The position numbers and the translations under genes are program-made. Below are positions 26,585-37,400 of a DNA stretch of 64,000 bases, piece by piece (within the stretch, counting starts at the first letter, position 1; each line of letters begins with the position of its first letter). The stretch spans positions 124,001 to 188,000 of the forward strand of contig CAKUVI010000002.1 of assembly GCA_934699095.1 (NCBI GenBank), written 5' to 3'. The stretch is from an uncultured Bacteroidales bacterium. Lineage in GTDB: Bacteria > Bacteroidota > Bacteroidia > Bacteroidales > WCHB1-69. Below the pieces are notes generated by a model. That model ran no database searches, was not told the origin of the DNA, and saw only the letters and a list, made by a program, of their open reading frames with translations.

Positions 26585-28138
26585 ATGGCAAACTTTGAAG
26601 ACGAATTCGAAGATGTTTTCAAAAACTCAGGACAATTTGATGACGAGTCAAAACTTACACTCCGTTTCTGTAAGGCTTGCGACAAAAATGAAAGCTTTGA
26701 AGCTTCCGCTGATGAGTACGATTCCATAATATTCAAATTGTTCGCCTATTTGGCTTTTTTTGACAAACCGGAAACTGAAACCTACATTGCTCGCGCAATA
26801 TCTTCGGCTATTAAAGATTTTCCAGACAATATCATATTCAGACTTTGGAAGTTGCGTTTCTTTTTTCATACCAATCAAATCCAAGAGGGCGTGAAATACT
26901 ACAGATTTATCGAAGAGAACTTCACCCCGACTTTCGAACTGTATGACGAAATGGCCGTCGCCACTTATGAATTCAAGCTCGAAGGCTTCGATGCCGACCA
27001 TTTTGCAAGATTGGCTCTCGCCATGGAACCTTCCGTTGAGATGTATCTCCTAAGGGCGAAAATCTGCCTTGACAATGATGATATAGACGGAGCAATGGAA
27101 CATTTTGCCGAAGCCTACGAGATGAACAGCATTGCGCTTGACAGTATCGACAGGATTACAATCCAACGACACGCAATCGACAAAGGACTTGACGAGACCG
27201 TGTTACAAGGTTACGAAAGGAGGATTGTCGCAGTCACAGATCCTAATGCAGAGGATCTCTCAAAAAGACTCCTTTCCCCAACTGATCTGAAGTTTATTGT
27301 CCGTCTCACCGAAGAATATCCTTTGGAGTTCGAGGTATGGAATTCATTGGGCAACGCCTATATGCTCAAGGGCGATTTCGAGAAGGCCATCGAATCGTAT
27401 CAGTTCGCCATATCAATAGAACAATATCCTAACGCCTATACATCGCTTTGTCAAGCCTATTATGCCATCCAAAACTTTGACAAGACAATCGAATACGGGA
27501 AGATTATAAATAAAACTTTTGAGATGATCTCCGCCAACGTTTTGATTGGTAGTGCTTTGCGTTGCCAAAAGAAATTCTCCGAATCTTTGTCGTACCTTGT
27601 CAAAGCCGATGAAACCGACTTCTGTTATCCGATGATTCTACCAGAGATTCTCTCAACCCTCGAAGAATCAGGCAGAATGGATGAAATACCTGTCTTTTTC
27701 AATGAATTTTACGACAGGTCCAACTTAGACTTCAACCAAATTAATTTTCTCCTTGATGTATTTTCCGATATAAAGAGTCTTCAGTCGTTCAAACTGCTCT
27801 GTCGTGCCGCTAAGGACCATTTTGAAGATGACGTTGTTTACTGCACTTGGCTTGTGGATGTTGCCGTAGATAGGAATCTCAAGGGCGATTTCTTGCCTTT
27901 GGATATTCTTGAAGAATGTGCTGATAATCCTGACACAGACGGACTTATAATGCATATCGGCTATTTCTTTGCCATTCTTTATATGCTTGACGGCAAACCC
28001 GTTGAAGCTGAAAATCATCTTCGCAATGCCATCGTTATTGCCGAGGAAAACATAAAGAAGGATTTCATTGACATAGACACGAGGAGACTCTCAACGCAGT
28101 ATCAGAATATTTTTGACATAGTAATGCCATACTTGTAG
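26585..28138 (+). CDS. Cytoplasmic TPR-repeat protein
   Basis: A 517-residue, signal-less protein with an acidic start (MANFEDEFEDVFKNSGQFDD) and helical repeats throughout. The clearest TPR is FEVWNSLGNAYMLKGDFEKA followed by IESYQFAISIEQYPNAYTSL. No catalytic motif is seen. It sits between the lipoprotein and a DedA gene, 20 and 11 bases away, in one apparent operon; such large TPR proteins are common in Bacteroidales but uncharacterised. Confidence 0.85.
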   Translation: MANFEDEFEDVFKNSGQFDDESKLTLRFCKACDKNESFEASADEYDSIIFKLFAYLAFFDKPETETYIARAISSAIKDFPDNIIFRLWKLRFFFHTNQIQEGVKYYRFIEENFTPTFELYDEMAVATYEFKLEGFDADHFARLALAMEPSVEMYLLRAKICLDNDDIDGAMEHFAEAYEMNSIALDSIDRITIQRHAIDKGLDETVLQGYERRIVAVTDPNAEDLSKRLLSPTDLKFIVRLTEEYPLEFEVWNSLGNAYMLKGDFEKAIESYQFAISIEQYPNAYTSLCQAYYAIQNFDKTIEYGKIINKTFEMISANVLIGSALRCQKKFSESLSYLVKADETDFCYPMILPEILSTLEESGRMDEIPVFFNEFYDRSNLDFNQINFLLDVFSDIKSLQSFKLLCRAAKDHFEDDVVYCTWLVDVAVDRNLKGDFLPLDILEECADNPDTDGLIMHIGYFFAILYMLDGKPVEAENHLRNAIVIAEENIKKDFIDIDTRRLSTQYQNIFDIVMPYL

Positions 28139-28149
28139 AATTTTACATT

Positions 28150-28905
28150 ATGAAAAAGATATTTTCCATTGTCCTGTGCATAACGTTGCTGTCAAGCGGT
28201 TTCGCTCAATCAGATATTGAAATATCTGAAAAACAGTCGGTTACAAATAAAGTTATCAATTGGTACAATTCAAATTTGAATTATGGAACTATCACATTGT
28301 TGATGACGATTGAAAGCTCATTTATTCCCTTCCCGTCAGAAGTTATTGTCCCACCTGCAGCGTATCAGGCTTGTAATGAGGATAACAGTTCACTTTTTGT
28401 CACATCTTCCAAGTTTGTTAATGTCTTAATTGTCATCCTTTTCGCAACCCTCGGTGCCTTGCTGGGGGCTTTGATAAACTATGTACTCGCCCTGACTGTA
28501 GGCAGGCCTGTGGTTTATTGGTTCGCCGACAGTAAGTTAGGTCGCCTTTTGCTGCTCGACAGTGAAAAAGTGAAAAAAGCAGAAGCCTATTTCAATGAGC
28601 ATGGAAATGTCTCAACATTGGTTGGCCGCTTTATACCTGCAATACGTCAACTGATATCCATTCCTGCCGGATTAGCCAAGATGAATATAGCTAAATTCGT
28701 GATATTCACATCGATAGGTGCAGCCTGCTGGAATACTGTGCTCGCTCTTCTTGGATATATTGCTCATGGCCAAAAAGACCTTATTGACAAATACAACCAT
28801 GAACTTACAGTAATTTTACTTTCTGTTCTGGCTGTAGGAGTTGTTTATGTTGTTTTCAAATGGATAAAATCCTCAAAAACTCAAAAGGATTCTGAAAACA
28901 GGTAA
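28150..28905 (+). CDS. DedA-family membrane protein (VTT domain)
   Basis: The 251-residue protein has the DedA/VTT hallmarks ESSFIPFPSEVIVPPAAY, a re-entrant glycine-rich region (LGALLGALINYVLA) and GRFIPAIRQLISIPAGLAKM. DedA proteins are inner-membrane transporters or flippases; recent work links members to undecaprenyl-phosphate or phospholipid translocation (established for UptA and related proteins). Unusually, it begins with what looks like a cleavable signal peptide (MKKIFSIVLCITLLSSGFAQ). aroE starts three bases after the stop. Confidence 0.9.
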   Translation: MKKIFSIVLCITLLSSGFAQSDIEISEKQSVTNKVINWYNSNLNYGTITLLMTIESSFIPFPSEVIVPPAAYQACNEDNSSLFVTSSKFVNVLIVILFATLGALLGALINYVLALTVGRPVVYWFADSKLGRLLLLDSEKVKKAEAYFNEHGNVSTLVGRFIPAIRQLISIPAGLAKMNIAKFVIFTSIGAACWNTVLALLGYIAHGQKDLIDKYNHELTVILLSVLAVGVVYVVFKWIKSSKTQKDSENR

Positions 28906-28908
28906 AGA

Positions 28909-29640
28909 ATGAAATATTTCGGTCTCATAGGAAGGAAACTTTCGCATAGCTTTTCCAAAGAATATTTTGACAGAAAATTCCTTGCTGAAAACATTTCGGA
29001 TTCGACATATTCTCTGTTCGAAATGGAAGAAATCGAAGATCTGCCTCTTTTTTTACAGAAAAATCCCGATTTGCACGGATTTAATGTCACATTTCCATTT
29101 AAGCAATCTGTAATCCCCTTTTTAGACAATATCTCTGAAGACGCGAAAGAAATCGGAGCAGTTAATACCGTACTTGTGGAAATAGTAAATGGAAAAAGAT
29201 TTCTGACAGGATTTAACACAGATTATACAGGCTTTTTGGAAACACTTGAAAATCAAAGTTTTAACAATGCAATTGTACTCGGAACCGGCGGGGCGAGCGC
29301 TGCGGTGCGCTACGCTCTCCGTATTAAAAAATGCAATGTTATCACAGTATCAAGAGATTCTCAACGAGGCTTGCTATATTCACAATTGACCCCGATGATT
29401 GTGGCTTCATCCGACTTGATTGTTAATTGTACACCTTTGGGTACATATCCAAATACAGGAGATAAGCCCCCGATTCCATATAAATACCTGACAGACAGGT
29501 GTTTGGCGTATGACTTGGTGTATAATCCTGCCGAAACACAGTTTTTAATAGAAGCGAAAAGACGGGGCGCAAAAATAAAAAACGGTCTTGAGATGTTATA
29601 TAATCAGGCCGAATCTGCATGGAAAATTTGGAACAAATAG
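28909..29640 (+). CDS. aroE: Shikimate dehydrogenase
   Basis: Reduces 3-dehydroshikimate to shikimate with NADPH in aromatic amino acid synthesis. The 243 residues contain the substrate-binding KLSHSFSKEYF, NVTFPFKQ with the catalytic Lys, NTDYTGF, the nucleotide loop GTGGASAAVRYAL, and DLVYNPAETQFL. The end of the gene contains the -33 part of the rbfA promoter. Confidence 0.95.
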   Translation: MKYFGLIGRKLSHSFSKEYFDRKFLAENISDSTYSLFEMEEIEDLPLFLQKNPDLHGFNVTFPFKQSVIPFLDNISEDAKEIGAVNTVLVEIVNGKRFLTGFNTDYTGFLETLENQSFNNAIVLGTGGASAAVRYALRIKKCNVITVSRDSQRGLLYSQLTPMIVASSDLIVNCTPLGTYPNTGDKPPIPYKYLTDRCLAYDLVYNPAETQFLIEAKRRGAKIKNGLEMLYNQAESAWKIWNK

Positions 29641-29657
29641 CAAAATTAGTATCTTTG
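29627..29657 (+). promoter_or_regulatory. Promoter for rbfA, partly inside aroE
   Basis: TTTG (29627-29630), exactly 19 bases, TATCTTTG (29650-29657). The -33 element lies within the last aroE codons. It would start RNA about 10 bases before the rbfA ATG. Confidence 0.78.
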
Positions 29658-29673
29658 CAAAAATAATTTACGT

Positions 29674-30009
29674 ATGAATACAACGAGACAGCAAAAAATA
29701 GCGGCAATGCTACAACGAGAGCTTGCAGACATCCTTTTGATGGACAGCCGTAACATATATAAATGTATGATCACAGTGACGAATGTCACAATTTCTCCGG
29801 ACTTGTCTATTGCAAGAGCGTACCTGAGTATATACAATACAAAGGATAAAGAAGCGGTCATGGGTTTGATAAAGGAGAACACAAAGGACATACGTTATCG
29901 TCTTGGTCAAAAAATCAGGAATCAGATCCGTGTAGTGCCTTCGTTAGAGTTCTTTATCGACGACACTCTGGATTATATGGAACGAATCGACGAATTGCTT
30001 AAAAAGTAA
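29674..30009 (+). CDS. rbfA: Ribosome-binding factor A
   Basis: A 111-residue KH-fold protein binding immature 30S subunits and helping 16S rRNA 5' end maturation. Typical segments are RQQKIAAMLQRELADILLMD, ITVTNVTISPDLSIARAYLS and the C-terminal RVVPSLEFFIDDTLDYMERI. The next gene starts five bases after its stop. Confidence 0.95.
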   Translation: MNTTRQQKIAAMLQRELADILLMDSRNIYKCMITVTNVTISPDLSIARAYLSIYNTKDKEAVMGLIKENTKDIRYRLGQKIRNQIRVVPSLEFFIDDTLDYMERIDELLKK

Positions 30010-30013
30010 TAAA

Positions 30014-31261
30014 GTGAGGTTCGGGTTCAACAGGGCGGCTTTTTTTATCGCATGGCGGTATCTTTTTTCCAAAAAAGAGCATAATATCATCAATATTATC
30101 TCAGGAATCTCAGCAGTTGGGATTATGATTAGCACCGCGGCGTTGGTTGTGGTGTTGTCTGTTTTCAATGGCATGTCTGACATCATCGGAGGATGGTTCA
30201 ACACTCTCCACGCTGACTTTGAGATAACACCTAAGGAGGGAAAGTCGTTCTGTACGGACAGCTTCCCGACGTCAGAACTTGCGGCGATGGCGGATGTCCT
30301 CTACGTTGACCATATCGTAAGTGACTTGTCTTTAGCTTCTTACGACGAACATCAGGAACTGATTTATCTTAAAGGTGTTCCTAAAGACTATTTAGAAAGA
30401 CATTCGCTTGACGGCATGGTAATTGACGGGGAGTGCTCTTTGGAGAAAAACGGGTTGCCGTGTGCAGTCATAGGCACTGGTGCTGCCGGAAAACTGCAAA
30501 TTAACCTCATGAGTTATGAGGCAATCAAGTTATACTACCCTGTACGAACCAAGAAGAATTTTGCCAATGCCGCAGAGTCGTTCAATACGCGTTACCTGGT
30601 TCCAAGTGGGGTGGTGTGTACTAACACCAATTATGATGAAACACATCTTTTCTGCCCCATTGAATTTGTCCGCGACTTGATGAAGTATGAGAATGAGGCC
30701 ACATCTGTAGAAATTACTCTCAAAAATCATGAAAACAGCTCCAAATGTCGCCGTGAAATAGAGAAATCAGTTGGAGAAAAGTTTGTTGTAAAAGATAAAT
30801 ACGAGCAGGAAGAATCGTTGTATAAAACCATGAAATCAGAGAAATTCATCATTTTCTTGATTTTGGCCCTCATACTTGTCCTCGCCTCGTTCAATATCAT
30901 CGGTGCATTAGGGATGCTCATTATTGAAAAGCAGCAGGATGTGGGGGTTCTTTATGGTCAAGGCGCCAACAAAACGTTCATCAGGAAAGTGTTTGTATAT
31001 GAAGGGACGTTGGTCTCCGCAATAGGTGGCTTGTTTGGTGTTGTGCTTGGTGCAATAATCTGCTTACTGCAGCAAACATTCCACATTGTAAAGCTCGGAG
31101 GAGCAAATGGGAATTACATCATCCCGTATTATCCTGTCCAGATTCGTTTCACTGATATGGTTCTTGTGTTCCTTACAATTATGATAATCAGTGCTTTAAC
31201 TTCACTGATACCTGCATATCAAATTAAAAAGTCCGAAATGTTAAGAAATGTGTCATTATGA
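30014..31261 (+). CDS. LolC/LolE-type ABC transporter permease (FtsX-like)
   Basis: The 415-residue permease begins at a GTG (30014) five bases after rbfA; the N-terminus AAFFIAWRYLFSKKEHNIIN, with ISAVGIMISTAALVVVLSVF, is the MacB/LolCE core type. An extracytoplasmic domain is followed by three C-terminal helices (IIFLILALILVLASFNIIGA, EGTLVSAIGGLFGVVLGAI, VFLTIMIISALTSLIPAY). LolCE complexes extract lipoproteins from the inner membrane. The rbfA-permease-porZ-recO order is a recurring Bacteroidota arrangement as I recall it. Its stop overlaps porZ. Confidence 0.88.
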   Translation: MRFGFNRAAFFIAWRYLFSKKEHNIINIISGISAVGIMISTAALVVVLSVFNGMSDIIGGWFNTLHADFEITPKEGKSFCTDSFPTSELAAMADVLYVDHIVSDLSLASYDEHQELIYLKGVPKDYLERHSLDGMVIDGECSLEKNGLPCAVIGTGAAGKLQINLMSYEAIKLYYPVRTKKNFANAAESFNTRYLVPSGVVCTNTNYDETHLFCPIEFVRDLMKYENEATSVEITLKNHENSSKCRREIEKSVGEKFVVKDKYEQEESLYKTMKSEKFIIFLILALILVLASFNIIGALGMLIIEKQQDVGVLYGQGANKTFIRKVFVYEGTLVSAIGGLFGVVLGAIICLLQQTFHIVKLGGANGNYIIPYYPVQIRFTDMVLVFLTIMIISALTSLIPAYQIKKSEMLRNVSL

Positions 31262-33612
31262 AAAATCTCATATCATACTTTATTTTATTGGTCTTGGTAG
31301 TCGTAAGTGCAACGGTTTCTGGGCAGACGGCCATCGGTGAATTCACCGCACATGCCGCATTGCACTCTTTCAGTTCTGTGGCTGTCGATGAAACTACAGT
31401 GTATGCGGCCGCAACTAACGCCCTCATGCTTTTGGATAAAAACAGCATTGCAAAAGACTCACCCGAACTTTATCAATGGTCAAAAGTGGATGGGTTGTCG
31501 GATATCGACATTGTGAAAGTTCATCATTTTGAATCAGGAGATATCCTTCTTGTGGCTTATGAGAATGGTAATCTGGATTTGATAAAAGACGACAGGATTT
31601 ATAACATTCAGGATATTAAGGACAAGTCGATTGCATCTTCCAAATCATTGCGGAACTGTCATGAATTTAAGGAGAAAGCCTACTTGGTTTACCCGTTTGG
31701 TATAGTGATTGTTGATATAAGCGACCTTACCATATCCGACACTTGGTTTACAAAAAGGGAGAATAAGCAGTTTCTTCCAACAGACATAGCGTTTGATTCT
31801 CAGAAATGGTACATTACAACCACAGAGGGCGTTTTCAGTTGTAATGTCAATTCACCGGTTCTGTCAGATTTCTCTGTCTGGGAGCGTGAGTCAGACATGG
31901 GTGCCTCATTTGTCTCTTGCATAAACGACAGGATTGTGGTTTGTAAACATGACTTTGAGGAATCACATGCAGACACTCTTTTCGTAAAGTCTGGGAATGA
32001 ATGGGTTTATACTGACAAAAACTATTTGTCGGTGCGTAAAATGTACTCGCGGAATGACACTCTTGTAGTCTGTAACTGGGATTTCTGTGAACTTCTTGAC
32101 CATGATTTAGAGCGCATTGCCCTGTCATCGTGGTATGACCTAACATCCAATCCAGATGCTCGCGATGCTGTTTTGGATGGCGATAACATTTGGGTTGTTG
32201 ACTACGGGACTGGTCTTGTTCAAAACAACACAACTTACTATTTTGCGAAAACATACTCGATGCCTTCACCTTTCGCAGATTTTGTTGAGAGGGTGACTTC
32301 TCACAACGGTGTCATAGCAGCTGTACATGGAACCCGCAAGGGATCCACGGCGTTCGCACCAGGTTATAAATATCCGGCAGTCAGCGTTTTGAAAAACCAT
32401 GTATGGACTTACAACGCGTATGATTTCATCAATTATGATTCAAATCATATCACATACGACCTCACAGATGTTGCAATAAATCCGAGAGATGAAACCGAGA
32501 TGTATGTGGCATCGTGGGGTAACGGCCTCTTCAAGTGCAAAAACAACAAGGTGGTCGCACACTATAACGCTGCAAACTCACTTTTGGATTCAACTATCTA
32601 CGGCCAGACTTTCGTATCCGGATTGCAATTCGACAATAAAGGCAATTTGTGGATGACAAACAGCCAGAGCCCAACCATGTTGAAGGTGCTCACTCCAGAT
32701 GGAAATTGGTATGCCTACAATATCGGTTCTGGAGTGGTAGTCTCATCGCCTGAAGGCGTCATCGCAGAAAATCTGGTAATTGACTCACACGGCTTCAAAT
32801 GGGTCAATTATCCTCGTGATGCCACGATGAACAGATACAGTTTGATTGCATTCTTCGACAGCGGAACTCTTGACGACCCGAGTGATGACCAAATGGCCAG
32901 AATAGATATGAATGTCGCTGCCGAAGTTGGTTCTTCAAGGGTGTACTGCATCGCCGAGGATCTGGATGGTGAGCTCTGGATAGGCACCGACAAGGGCGTC
33001 AAAGTCATTTACTATCCTGGAAAGGTGTTCTCGTCAGCTACATACCCACGCAATATTTTGCTGGAACAGGATGGTTATGTCTCTGTACTTCTTGAGTATG
33101 AGGAGGTGTCAGCTATTGCGGTTGATGGGTCTAATCGCAAGTGGATAGGCACAAACAGGGCCGGCGTTTTCCTGATGAGCGAAAACGGACAGGAGGAACT
33201 GTTGCACTTCACTGCGGAAGATCACCCGCTTTTCGCAGATCAAATCGTAGCCATAAACATCGACCAACTTACAGGAGATGTGTATTTCGCGACCGCCAAA
33301 GGTCTTGTCAGCTACCGCGGTACAGCCACCAAAGGCTTTGAAACTTATGAGGATCTCTTGGTTTACCCTAACCCTGTCCCGCATGACTACAATGGTTATG
33401 TTGCCATTAATGGTCTAAAGACCAATTCCCTTTGTAAAATTACAGACAGTAGGGGCAGATTGGTTTGGCAGGGATACAGCGATGGAGGACAGCTTGTCTG
33501 GGACTGCAAAGACCATTTTGGCAACCGCCCTGCAAGTGGCGTATATTATGTGATGGCTTCTGACGATGAAGGTAAAGAGAAGATCGTCACTAAATTTGTC
33601 TTTATCAACTAA
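31258..33612 (+). CDS. porZ: PorZ-like type IX secretion attachment-complex protein
   Basis: The 784-residue protein has a signal peptide (MKNLISYFILLVLVVVSATVSGQ), two regions of beta-propeller repeats of the two-component-regulator type (for example DEKTVYAAATN-like units, GNLWMTNSQSP, GELWIGTDKGV, NRKWIGTNRAGV) and a C-terminal type A sorting domain beginning YPNPVPHDYNGYVAI. PorZ in Porphyromonas is part of the surface attachment complex that links A-LPS to T9SS cargo. Length, architecture and the adjacent recO all fit. Several T9SS cargo genes in the window support a working system. Confidence 0.88.
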   Translation: MKNLISYFILLVLVVVSATVSGQTAIGEFTAHAALHSFSSVAVDETTVYAAATNALMLLDKNSIAKDSPELYQWSKVDGLSDIDIVKVHHFESGDILLVAYENGNLDLIKDDRIYNIQDIKDKSIASSKSLRNCHEFKEKAYLVYPFGIVIVDISDLTISDTWFTKRENKQFLPTDIAFDSQKWYITTTEGVFSCNVNSPVLSDFSVWERESDMGASFVSCINDRIVVCKHDFEESHADTLFVKSGNEWVYTDKNYLSVRKMYSRNDTLVVCNWDFCELLDHDLERIALSSWYDLTSNPDARDAVLDGDNIWVVDYGTGLVQNNTTYYFAKTYSMPSPFADFVERVTSHNGVIAAVHGTRKGSTAFAPGYKYPAVSVLKNHVWTYNAYDFINYDSNHITYDLTDVAINPRDETEMYVASWGNGLFKCKNNKVVAHYNAANSLLDSTIYGQTFVSGLQFDNKGNLWMTNSQSPTMLKVLTPDGNWYAYNIGSGVVVSSPEGVIAENLVIDSHGFKWVNYPRDATMNRYSLIAFFDSGTLDDPSDDQMARIDMNVAAEVGSSRVYCIAEDLDGELWIGTDKGVKVIYYPGKVFSSATYPRNILLEQDGYVSVLLEYEEVSAIAVDGSNRKWIGTNRAGVFLMSENGQEELLHFTAEDHPLFADQIVAINIDQLTGDVYFATAKGLVSYRGTATKGFETYEDLLVYPNPVPHDYNGYVAINGLKTNSLCKITDSRGRLVWQGYSDGGQLVWDCKDHFGNRPASGVYYVMASDDEGKEKIVTKFVFIN

Positions 33613-33620
33613 GGTGGATT

Positions 33621-34337
33621 ATGATCATAACAACCAAAGGCATCGTTATGAGAACCACCAAATATGGTGACACATCCCTGATCGTGAAGGTCTTTACCAA
33701 AGAGCAAGGAAACCAGTCTTTCATTATCAAAAATGCCTTCAGGAAAAACTCCAGGTTTCATGTCTCCACATTCGGACCACTCTCCAAAATTGAACTTTCC
33801 TATGATGATAATAGCAAAGGTTCGCTTAAATACTTCAAGGATGTCTCTCCATATAACCATGATGCTGAACTTTTTTTTGATCCAGTTAAAAACTCAATTC
33901 TTCTTTTCTACAACGAAATTCTTTATAAACTCCTATCAGATTCCGGCCAAGATTCAGATCTGTTTGATTTTATTGAAAATGAGATTGAACTTCTTGACAC
34001 AATGCCGGAAAACCATCGCTCAAATCTTCCATCCGAATTTATCATAAGATTGTCCGAGATTTCAGGATACTCACCCGAAGACAACTATTCTGAAATGAAT
34101 TCTTATTTTTACATACCAGAGTCTCAATTTGTCAACTATTATTTTGATAATCAGATGTTTCTGCCTGCGGAAGAGAGCTTTTGTCTGCATCTGATGCTCA
34201 ATGGCGTAACTGATGTACAGATGACACGAACTGTTAGGATTAATGTTCTAAGAGGGCTTGTGGCCTATCTCCAAGTCCACAATGAACATATCAAAAAGAT
34301 AGACTCCTTGGATATTCTCTCTTCTGTTCTTCACTGA
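33621..34337 (+). CDS. recO: DNA repair protein RecO
   Basis: RecO loads RecA on gapped DNA in the RecFOR pathway. The 238 residues start with the OB-fold MIITTKGIVMRTTKYGDTSL and IVKVFTKEQGNQSFIIKNA, followed by the helical domain typical of Bacteroidota RecO. I see no CxxC zinc knuckle, which is common for this phylum. It lies eight bases after porZ. Confidence 0.9.
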   Translation: MIITTKGIVMRTTKYGDTSLIVKVFTKEQGNQSFIIKNAFRKNSRFHVSTFGPLSKIELSYDDNSKGSLKYFKDVSPYNHDAELFFDPVKNSILLFYNEILYKLLSDSGQDSDLFDFIENEIELLDTMPENHRSNLPSEFIIRLSEISGYSPEDNYSEMNSYFYIPESQFVNYYFDNQMFLPAEESFCLHLMLNGVTDVQMTRTVRINVLRGLVAYLQVHNEHIKKIDSLDILSSVLH

Positions 34338-34410
34338 GGAAGAAATAAGCTAAACGAAACATTTATCAGCGTAACGGAGTTTCATTTGTGATTATGACGC
34401 CTTGAAAATA

Positions 34411-37400
34411 TTATCGTACTAATGCCACTTTCTTGGTTTCACACAAGATCTTTCCTCTATAGATTTCCACAATGTAAACACCTTTTGCAATGCCACCAGC
34501 GTTGATGGTTACTTCACCGACAAATTCGTCATTCAGTATTTCCCGTCCGGTCAGATCATACAATGAATATTGGTGATTGGCATCGGAATATGTCGGATTG
34601 TCCACACTGATTAACACTTTTGAACCATGAGGCGTTACGGTAGCATAGCTGTCCGCTTTTAGTTTTGTGGCGGTTGGCTTTGCTATCGAGTATGTGGTCG
34701 GTTCCGAACGCAGTCCTGCTTTGTTTTCTGCCGTGACGCTGAAGTTTATGATGTTAACAGGTGTTGCATAGCAGTGGTTGCAGTAAAGAATTTTGCCGTT
34801 GTCATTCCAGTTCGAAGAGTATATGAGCGGATAGGCTGTATTTAAATGGTAGTATCCTTCAATTCCAGATTGATTGTCAGCTGAGGCATCCCACTGGGCG
34901 TCAATGAAACATACTGTTGTGCCGTTGCTAAGTGTGACATTTTCGGTCTTGATTCGCAGGTTTTCAACCTTTGATGGAGGTGTATAGTCAACCTTTAACA
35001 GTTTTTCTGCCAATGTTGAGAATTTGTATGCCTTGTCAACAACTACTGATTTAAGTTTCGTTCGTCCAGCACCGTTGTAGGCTTGAGTACGCATCATACA
35101 TGTGTCTGAGACTCCCACTGACACAAATACATCACCATTCCTGCTTCCATAAACCCTTAAATTGTCAATCACCACAGATGATTTATTTGTGAAAAAACCG
35201 ATGTAAGAGTAGGGGGTTGTGGCAAGCACGTCTTCGTCAGTTACTTTGAATATGGTGTTGGCATGACGCTTCAGAAGTATCTCGCCAGTTGTGTTGTCGA
35301 ACACTATTCTGTAGAAGTAATTTGTATTGTCGATAAAGGCGATATTACACACCTTCTTTAGTAGCCGTCGTGCTCCCAAAATTAGACGATACAACGTTAT
35401 TGTTCTGTTGCTTTTGTCGAAACAGATCTCGTAACCCGAATAATATTGAGACAGTGACGGTGCATTATTGCAATTGAATACGAATGAACATTTGCCGTCA
35501 GAATTGAACTTTAAATAGAAGTCGTAGAGATAGGCTTGATGTACAGATCCGTTCAGGCGTGCGGCAATTCCCGAATATTCAGCATTTGTATTGGTCTGGC
35601 ACAGTGCTCCGCCCTGTATTTTCCAGGGATTGGTATAGTTGTTGACCCATATAGCAAGGTCCAGCGAGGCGTCGAAATTGTCACACAGAAAACCAGCTGT
35701 TGGGTCCGCACCCCAGACGTTGCCATCAGATTCCATGATTTGGAAAAAGCGCCACTTAAGTCCAACGTCGTCCCCATCGCTGAATTCAGCTGTGTAATCC
35801 TTTGTTATCCAATTGCTGACGTCATGATTTATATTAGTTGTAGGATTTGAACTATCGTTGGATGGGGCGTCGTTGTCATCAGGGAGTTCTTCGTCGTTCG
35901 TCAAATCGTTGTTGTCGCCATCGGAATCTCCGGTGCCTTGGGTTCCGCTTTGGTTTCCGTCACCAAAATGAGCTGTCCAGTTGGCGTTCCAGCCTGGAGC
36001 AGTGGTGGCGCAGTCGGACCAGAATTCCACAAGCATGGAACTGCCTTTGGCGGTTATTGTTCCTGGTGAGGATGTGTTCCAACGGCCAATAAGCGGACTG
36101 AACACGGAGTTGCCATCGTAAATCCAGATAAAATCGTAATTCGGCTCAAGCTCGAAACTGCTGAAATTCAGAGTGATACTGTCGGCATTTGGAACGTTGA
36201 TGAGGAAAAGCTTGCGCTCGTCGTCACCATAATCTCCATATAAACCACCGCTGTCGGTGAACTGGCCTATGGTGTCGTTATATACTGTAGTCTGTGTGCT
36301 CGGGTTTAACAGTTTATAGTACAGGTTCCAGTTCCAATATTTGCCCGGATCGGTGTGGGTCTGGCTTGGGTAATGTTGGTGTCCGCGGATTTGTGTGCAC
36401 GCTGTCTCACCACCAAGGCTGTGAACACCGTCGTTGAGGACGGTGCCGTCATCCAATGTGTCGCGATAAAATACCCTGTGCGTGCTTATGCCGCGTCGGC
36501 TGCAGATGTCGCGGACCAACTCTGCAGATGAACTGTACATCTCTGCAGTGAAATAGGATGCAATATCTCCCATGGCCTCGTGCTCAATGCCTATTGTATA
36601 ACCGTTCACCGCACCAGCATGCCAGGCCTTGTCCTCCTCCTTTACCATTTGAGTTACCTGACCATCAGCAGACCTGATGATGTAATGTGACGACACATTA
36701 GACGAACAATTCTTGAACCACGCAATTGTCCCGGCATAACTTCCCTGTGTGTAGTGGATTGTGACTGAACTAATAGTTTTTCCACCTCTTCCTTTGGTGT
36801 AGTTACAACTTGGTGCCTGGTTGAATATTGCACCGTAATAGTCACTGCCCTCCGTTCCGCTTTGCATCTTGCTGACGCCTATTTCAACAGACGGAGCCCT
36901 TAGTTTGTCCAATTCTTCACCGAAGATCTTCTCGAAATCTATTTTTCTCGGAGGAATTCCGTATTCAGTCGCTCTCTCATCATCCAAAAAGAAATATACC
37001 ATATATAAAAAACTGTTCAGAGCGAAATCCTTTTTGTTGTTTTTATACAACGGAAGTTCACATAAATCAATGAGAATTGTTGTGTATTCTTCAATGGAAT
37101 CAGAAAAGCATCCATATTTTTCTTGAAGCTTGTGAAAGGCTTTTGCATAGCCGATTACTGCAAGCCTGTTGCTTGTGACTAATTCTGATGTGCTATAACC
37201 GGAGAGCTTGGACACTAATTTGCAGTTCTCCCTGAACACTCCCTTTCCGTCAACTGTCAGTCCCATTATTGTATGTGCTACAGGCATGCCATGGAAGTCG
37301 TGTTCGTGGGCTCTGCATTCGTATGTGGAAAATCTTGAGTACTGAAAAGCAACAGCCTCCAAAATGCCCCTCGGTACTGACGGATAGTGCTGGTAGGCCT

